The notes under the pieces were generated by a model. That model was not told where the DNA came from, searched no databases, and saw nothing but the letters and a program-made list of their open reading frames with translations. Positions 5,353 through 6,929 of a stretch of DNA of 6,929 bases are shown here, piece after piece (within the stretch, counting starts at the first letter, position 1; the number at the start of each line of letters is the position of its first letter). The DNA is from JANQGH01 sp039177555 (GTDB lineage Bacteria > Pseudomonadota > Alphaproteobacteria > DSM-16000 > Inquilinaceae), in contig JBCDFV010000096.1 of the NCBI GenBank assembly GCA_039177555.1, positions 1-6,929 of the forward strand. Reading direction: 5' to 3'. Position numbers and translations under genes: made by a program.

Positions 5353-5559
5353 ATGAAAGCCGAAGATCTACGCGCCAAGACCGACACCGAGTTGGAAGAC
5401 GAGTTGGTCGCGCGTAAGAAGGAACAGTTCAATCTGCGTTTCCAAAAGGCCAACGGCCAGTTGGAAAACACAGCCGCCATGAAGCAGGCGCGGCGCACGG
5501 TGGCGCAGATCAAGACCATCATGGCGGAACGCGCGGCCGACGCCGCCACCGCCGAGTAG
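5353..5559 (+). CDS. rpmC: 50S ribosomal protein L29
   Basis: From ATG 5353 the product is 68 residues, MKAEDLRAKTDTELEDELVARKKE and onward, a typical L29: two long antiparallel helices with the core EQFNLRFQKANGQLENTAAMKQARR. L29 sits beside L23 at the tunnel exit and contributes to the binding site for nascent-chain factors. A TTG three codons upstream in the same frame overlaps the rplP stop and lacks spacing from the Shine-Dalgarno, so I reject it. The C-terminal end (MAERAADAATAE) is alanine-rich, extending slightly beyond the 63 residues of E. coli L29. The gene is 5 nt after rplP and 13 nt before rpsQ. Confidence 0.96.
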   Translation: MKAEDLRAKTDTELEDELVARKKEQFNLRFQKANGQLENTAAMKQARRTVAQIKTIMAERAADAATAE

Positions 5560-5572
5560 GAAGGGCAAGGCA

Positions 5573-5830
5573 ATGCCGAGACGTGTGCTGACCGGCAAGG
5601 TCGTCTCCGACAAGGCCGACAAGACCGTCGTGGTCTTGGTCGAGCGTCGGCTGATGCACCCGGTCTACAAGAAGTTCATCAAGCGCTCCAAGCGGTATCA
5701 GGCGCACGACGCGGCCAATGCCTTCAAGGTTGGGGATACGGTGCGTATCGTCGAGACCGCGCCGATTTCCAAGACCAAGCGCTGGACGGTTCTGGCCGAC
5801 GAGGCCGCCGGCGACACCGCTGCGGCGTAA
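5573..5830 (+). CDS. rpsQ: 30S ribosomal protein S17
   Basis: The 85-residue S17 begins MPRRVLTGKVVSDKADKTVVVLVERR and contains the OB-fold signature HPVYKKFIKRSKRYQAHD and GDTVRIVETAPISKTKRW (about 53-70). It is a primary 16S rRNA-binding protein in the body of the small subunit. GGAAGGG (5559-5565) overlapping the rpmC stop, 7 nt before the ATG, supports the start. The C-terminus is a short alanine-rich tail (EAAGDTAAA). In E. coli this is the last gene of the S10 operon. Here rplN begins only 12 nt later, with no terminator between, so transcription should continue into the spc genes. Confidence 0.97.
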   Translation: MPRRVLTGKVVSDKADKTVVVLVERRLMHPVYKKFIKRSKRYQAHDAANAFKVGDTVRIVETAPISKTKRWTVLADEAAGDTAAA

Positions 5831-5842
5831 GGGAGTAGGTCG

Positions 5843-6211
5843 ATGATTCAGATGCAAACCAACTTGGACGTGGCCGACAATTCCGGTGCGCGCCGGGTGC
5901 AGTGCATCAAGGTGCTGGGCGGGTCAAAGCGTCGTTCAGCCTCGGTTGGCGACGTGGTCGTCGTCTCGGTGAAAGAGGCGATTCCGCGCGGTCGCGTGAA
6001 GAAGGGCGACATCCATCACGCCGTCATCGTGCGGACCGCGAAGGAGATCCATCGCCAGGATGGCACGTCGATCAAGTTCGACGGCAATGCCGCCGTGCTG
6101 ATCAGCAAGCAGAACGAGCCGATCGGCACCCGCATCTTCGGCCCGGTCACGCGCGAACTGCGCGCCAAGCGGTTCATGAAGATCATCAGCCTGGCGCCGG
6201 AGGTGCTGTGA
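5843..6211 (+). CDS. rplN: 50S ribosomal protein L14
   Basis: The 122-residue product has exactly the usual family length. It starts MIQMQTNLDVADNSGARRVQCIKVLGG and contains GDVVVVSVKEAIPRGRVKKGD, AVLISKQNEPIGTRIFGPV and the end FMKIISLAPEVL. L14 is on the 50S interface, contacts 16S rRNA and L19, and is the site where the silencing factor RsfS blocks subunit joining. AAGGGAG (5829-5835) overlapping the rpsQ stop, 7 nt upstream, marks the start. In E. coli this gene opens the spc operon with its own promoter; none is visible in the 12-nt gap here. Its stop overlaps the rplX start by one base (TGATG). Confidence 0.98.
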   Translation: MIQMQTNLDVADNSGARRVQCIKVLGGSKRRSASVGDVVVVSVKEAIPRGRVKKGDIHHAVIVRTAKEIHRQDGTSIKFDGNAAVLISKQNEPIGTRIFGPVTRELRAKRFMKIISLAPEVL

Positions 6212-6552
6212 TGGGAACGGCAGGCAGTGTGAGGCCCAAGCTGAAGGTCAAGAAGGGCGACAAGGTCGTCGTCCTGGCCGGCCGCGACAAGGGCAAGCAG
6301 GGCGAGATCCTGAAGGTCATGCCCTCGGATAATCGGGTGATCGTTCAGGGCGTGAACATGACCACGCGGCATGTCCGCCCATCGGCCCAATCGCAGGGCG
6401 GGATCGAGCAGAAGGAATCGGCCATCCACGTGTCCAACGTGGCCCATGTCGATCCCAAATCGGGCTCGGCCACCCGCGTCGGGTACCGCACGCTGGAAGA
6501 TGGTCGCAAGGTTCGCTACGCGAAGGCGTCCGGCGAAGTCATTGATTTGTGA
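6211..6552 (+). CDS. rplX: 50S ribosomal protein L24
   Basis: The 113-residue L24 is an assembly initiator that binds the 5' region of 23S rRNA near the tunnel exit. A KOW motif lies in KVKKGDKVVVLAGRDKGKQG (about residues 12-31), followed by EILKVMPSDNRVIVQGVNMTTRHVRPS. The family pattern GGIEQKESAIHVSNVAHVDP also matches. The N-terminus (GTAGSVRPKL) is a few residues longer than in E. coli (104 residues in total). The ATG at 6211 shares its A with the rplN stop (TGATG), which implies re-initiation by terminating ribosomes. GGAGGT (6199-6204) lies 6 nt upstream. rplE begins 8 nt after the stop. Confidence 0.97.
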   Translation: MGTAGSVRPKLKVKKGDKVVVLAGRDKGKQGEILKVMPSDNRVIVQGVNMTTRHVRPSAQSQGGIEQKESAIHVSNVAHVDPKSGSATRVGYRTLEDGRKVRYAKASGEVIDL

Positions 6553-6560
6553 GCGCAATC

Positions 6561-6929
6561 ATGGCCAGGCTTAAAGAGCATTACGAAGAGACGGTAAAGC
6601 CGATTCTTTCGGAGGAGTTCTCTTACAAGAACCCGCTGGAAGTGCCGCGGCTGGACAAGATCGTCATTAATATGGGCGTCGGCGAGGGTGTCGGCGACAA
6701 CAAGGCGGTTTCGTCCGCGGTGCAGGATCTGACGCTGATTTCTGGTCAGAAGCCCGTGGTCACCAAGGCCAAGAAGTCCGTCGCGGCTTACAAGCTGCGC
6801 GAAGGCATGACCATTGGCTGCAAGGTGACCTTGCGCCGGGACCGGATGTACGAGTTTCTCGATCGTCTGGTGAACATCGCATTGCCGCGTGTCCGCGATT
6901 TTCGCGGCCTGTCGGAGAAGAGCTTCGAC
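6561..6929 (+). CDS. rplE: 50S ribosomal protein L5 (partial, 3' cut by window)
   Basis: From ATG 6561 the frame is open to the window edge, giving 123 residues of the roughly 180 expected. It starts MARLKEHYEETVKPIL and holds KIVINMGVGEGVGDNK (about 33-48), SGQKPVVTKAKKSVAAYKLREGM (about 62-84) and LVNIALPRVRDFRGLSEKSFD, all standard L5. L5 binds 5S rRNA in the central protuberance with L18 and L25, and its P-site loop contacts tRNA. The Shine-Dalgarno is weak: only GTGAG (6549-6553), at the end of rplX, can be proposed, 7 nt upstream. Translation is probably coupled to rplX. The rest of the spc operon (rpsN, rpsH and so on) would be expected downstream. Confidence 0.97.
   Translation, partial: MARLKEHYEETVKPILSEEFSYKNPLEVPRLDKIVINMGVGEGVGDNKAVSSAVQDLTLISGQKPVVTKAKKSVAAYKLREGMTIGCKVTLRRDRMYEFLDRLVNIALPRVRDFRGLSEKSFD

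Overview
The window is a stretch of the conserved ribosomal-protein supercluster (str – S10 – spc) of a GC-rich alphaproteobacterium. The S10 protein (start MDSQNIRIRLKAFDHR, end DLASGVDVEIKL) and the acidic, alanine-rich tail on L3 are of alphaproteobacterial type, perhaps a Rhodospirillales relative. That placement comes from remembered family sequences, not from a search. Everything recognisable is on the + strand.

Layout. Positions 1-150 are the 3' end of tuf (elongation factor Tu), closed by a strong rho-independent terminator at 179-210. Positions 211-596 have no gene. They hold a likely promoter (257-285), a second intrinsic-terminator-like hairpin with a six-T run (391-419), and several further hairpins up to the rpsJ Shine-Dalgarno sequence. 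From 597 to the end come rpsJ, rplC, rplD, rplW, rplB, rpsS, rplV, rpsC, rplP, rpmC, rpsQ (the S10 set), then rplN, rplX and rplE (start of the spc set). The last is cut by the window edge. The order matches E. coli. Gaps are 2 to 15 nt, with a 4-nt overlap (rplD/rplW) and a 1-nt overlap (rplN/rplX). No terminator or promoter is visible between rpsQ and rplN, so S10 and spc are probably co-transcribed here.

Together the genes make the 30S proteins S10, S19, S3 and S17 and the 50S proteins L3, L4, L23, L2, L22, L16, L29, L14, L24 and L5. All complete genes look intact, with no frameshift and with the key family residues present (L2 catalytic-centre His, L3 PrmB-target Gln, S3 KH GxxG loop, L16 hydroxylatable Arg).

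The coding part is ordinary housekeeping sequence. The part worth a second look is the roughly 300-nt leader before rpsJ. The only convincing promoter lies upstream of a terminator-like hairpin, and both arms of that hairpin have upstream complementary segments. This suggests transcription attenuation of the whole S10-spc operon, or a separate short RNA of about 130 nt. This is inference from sequence alone. I see no mobile element, CRISPR array, tRNA or previously undescribed protein system.
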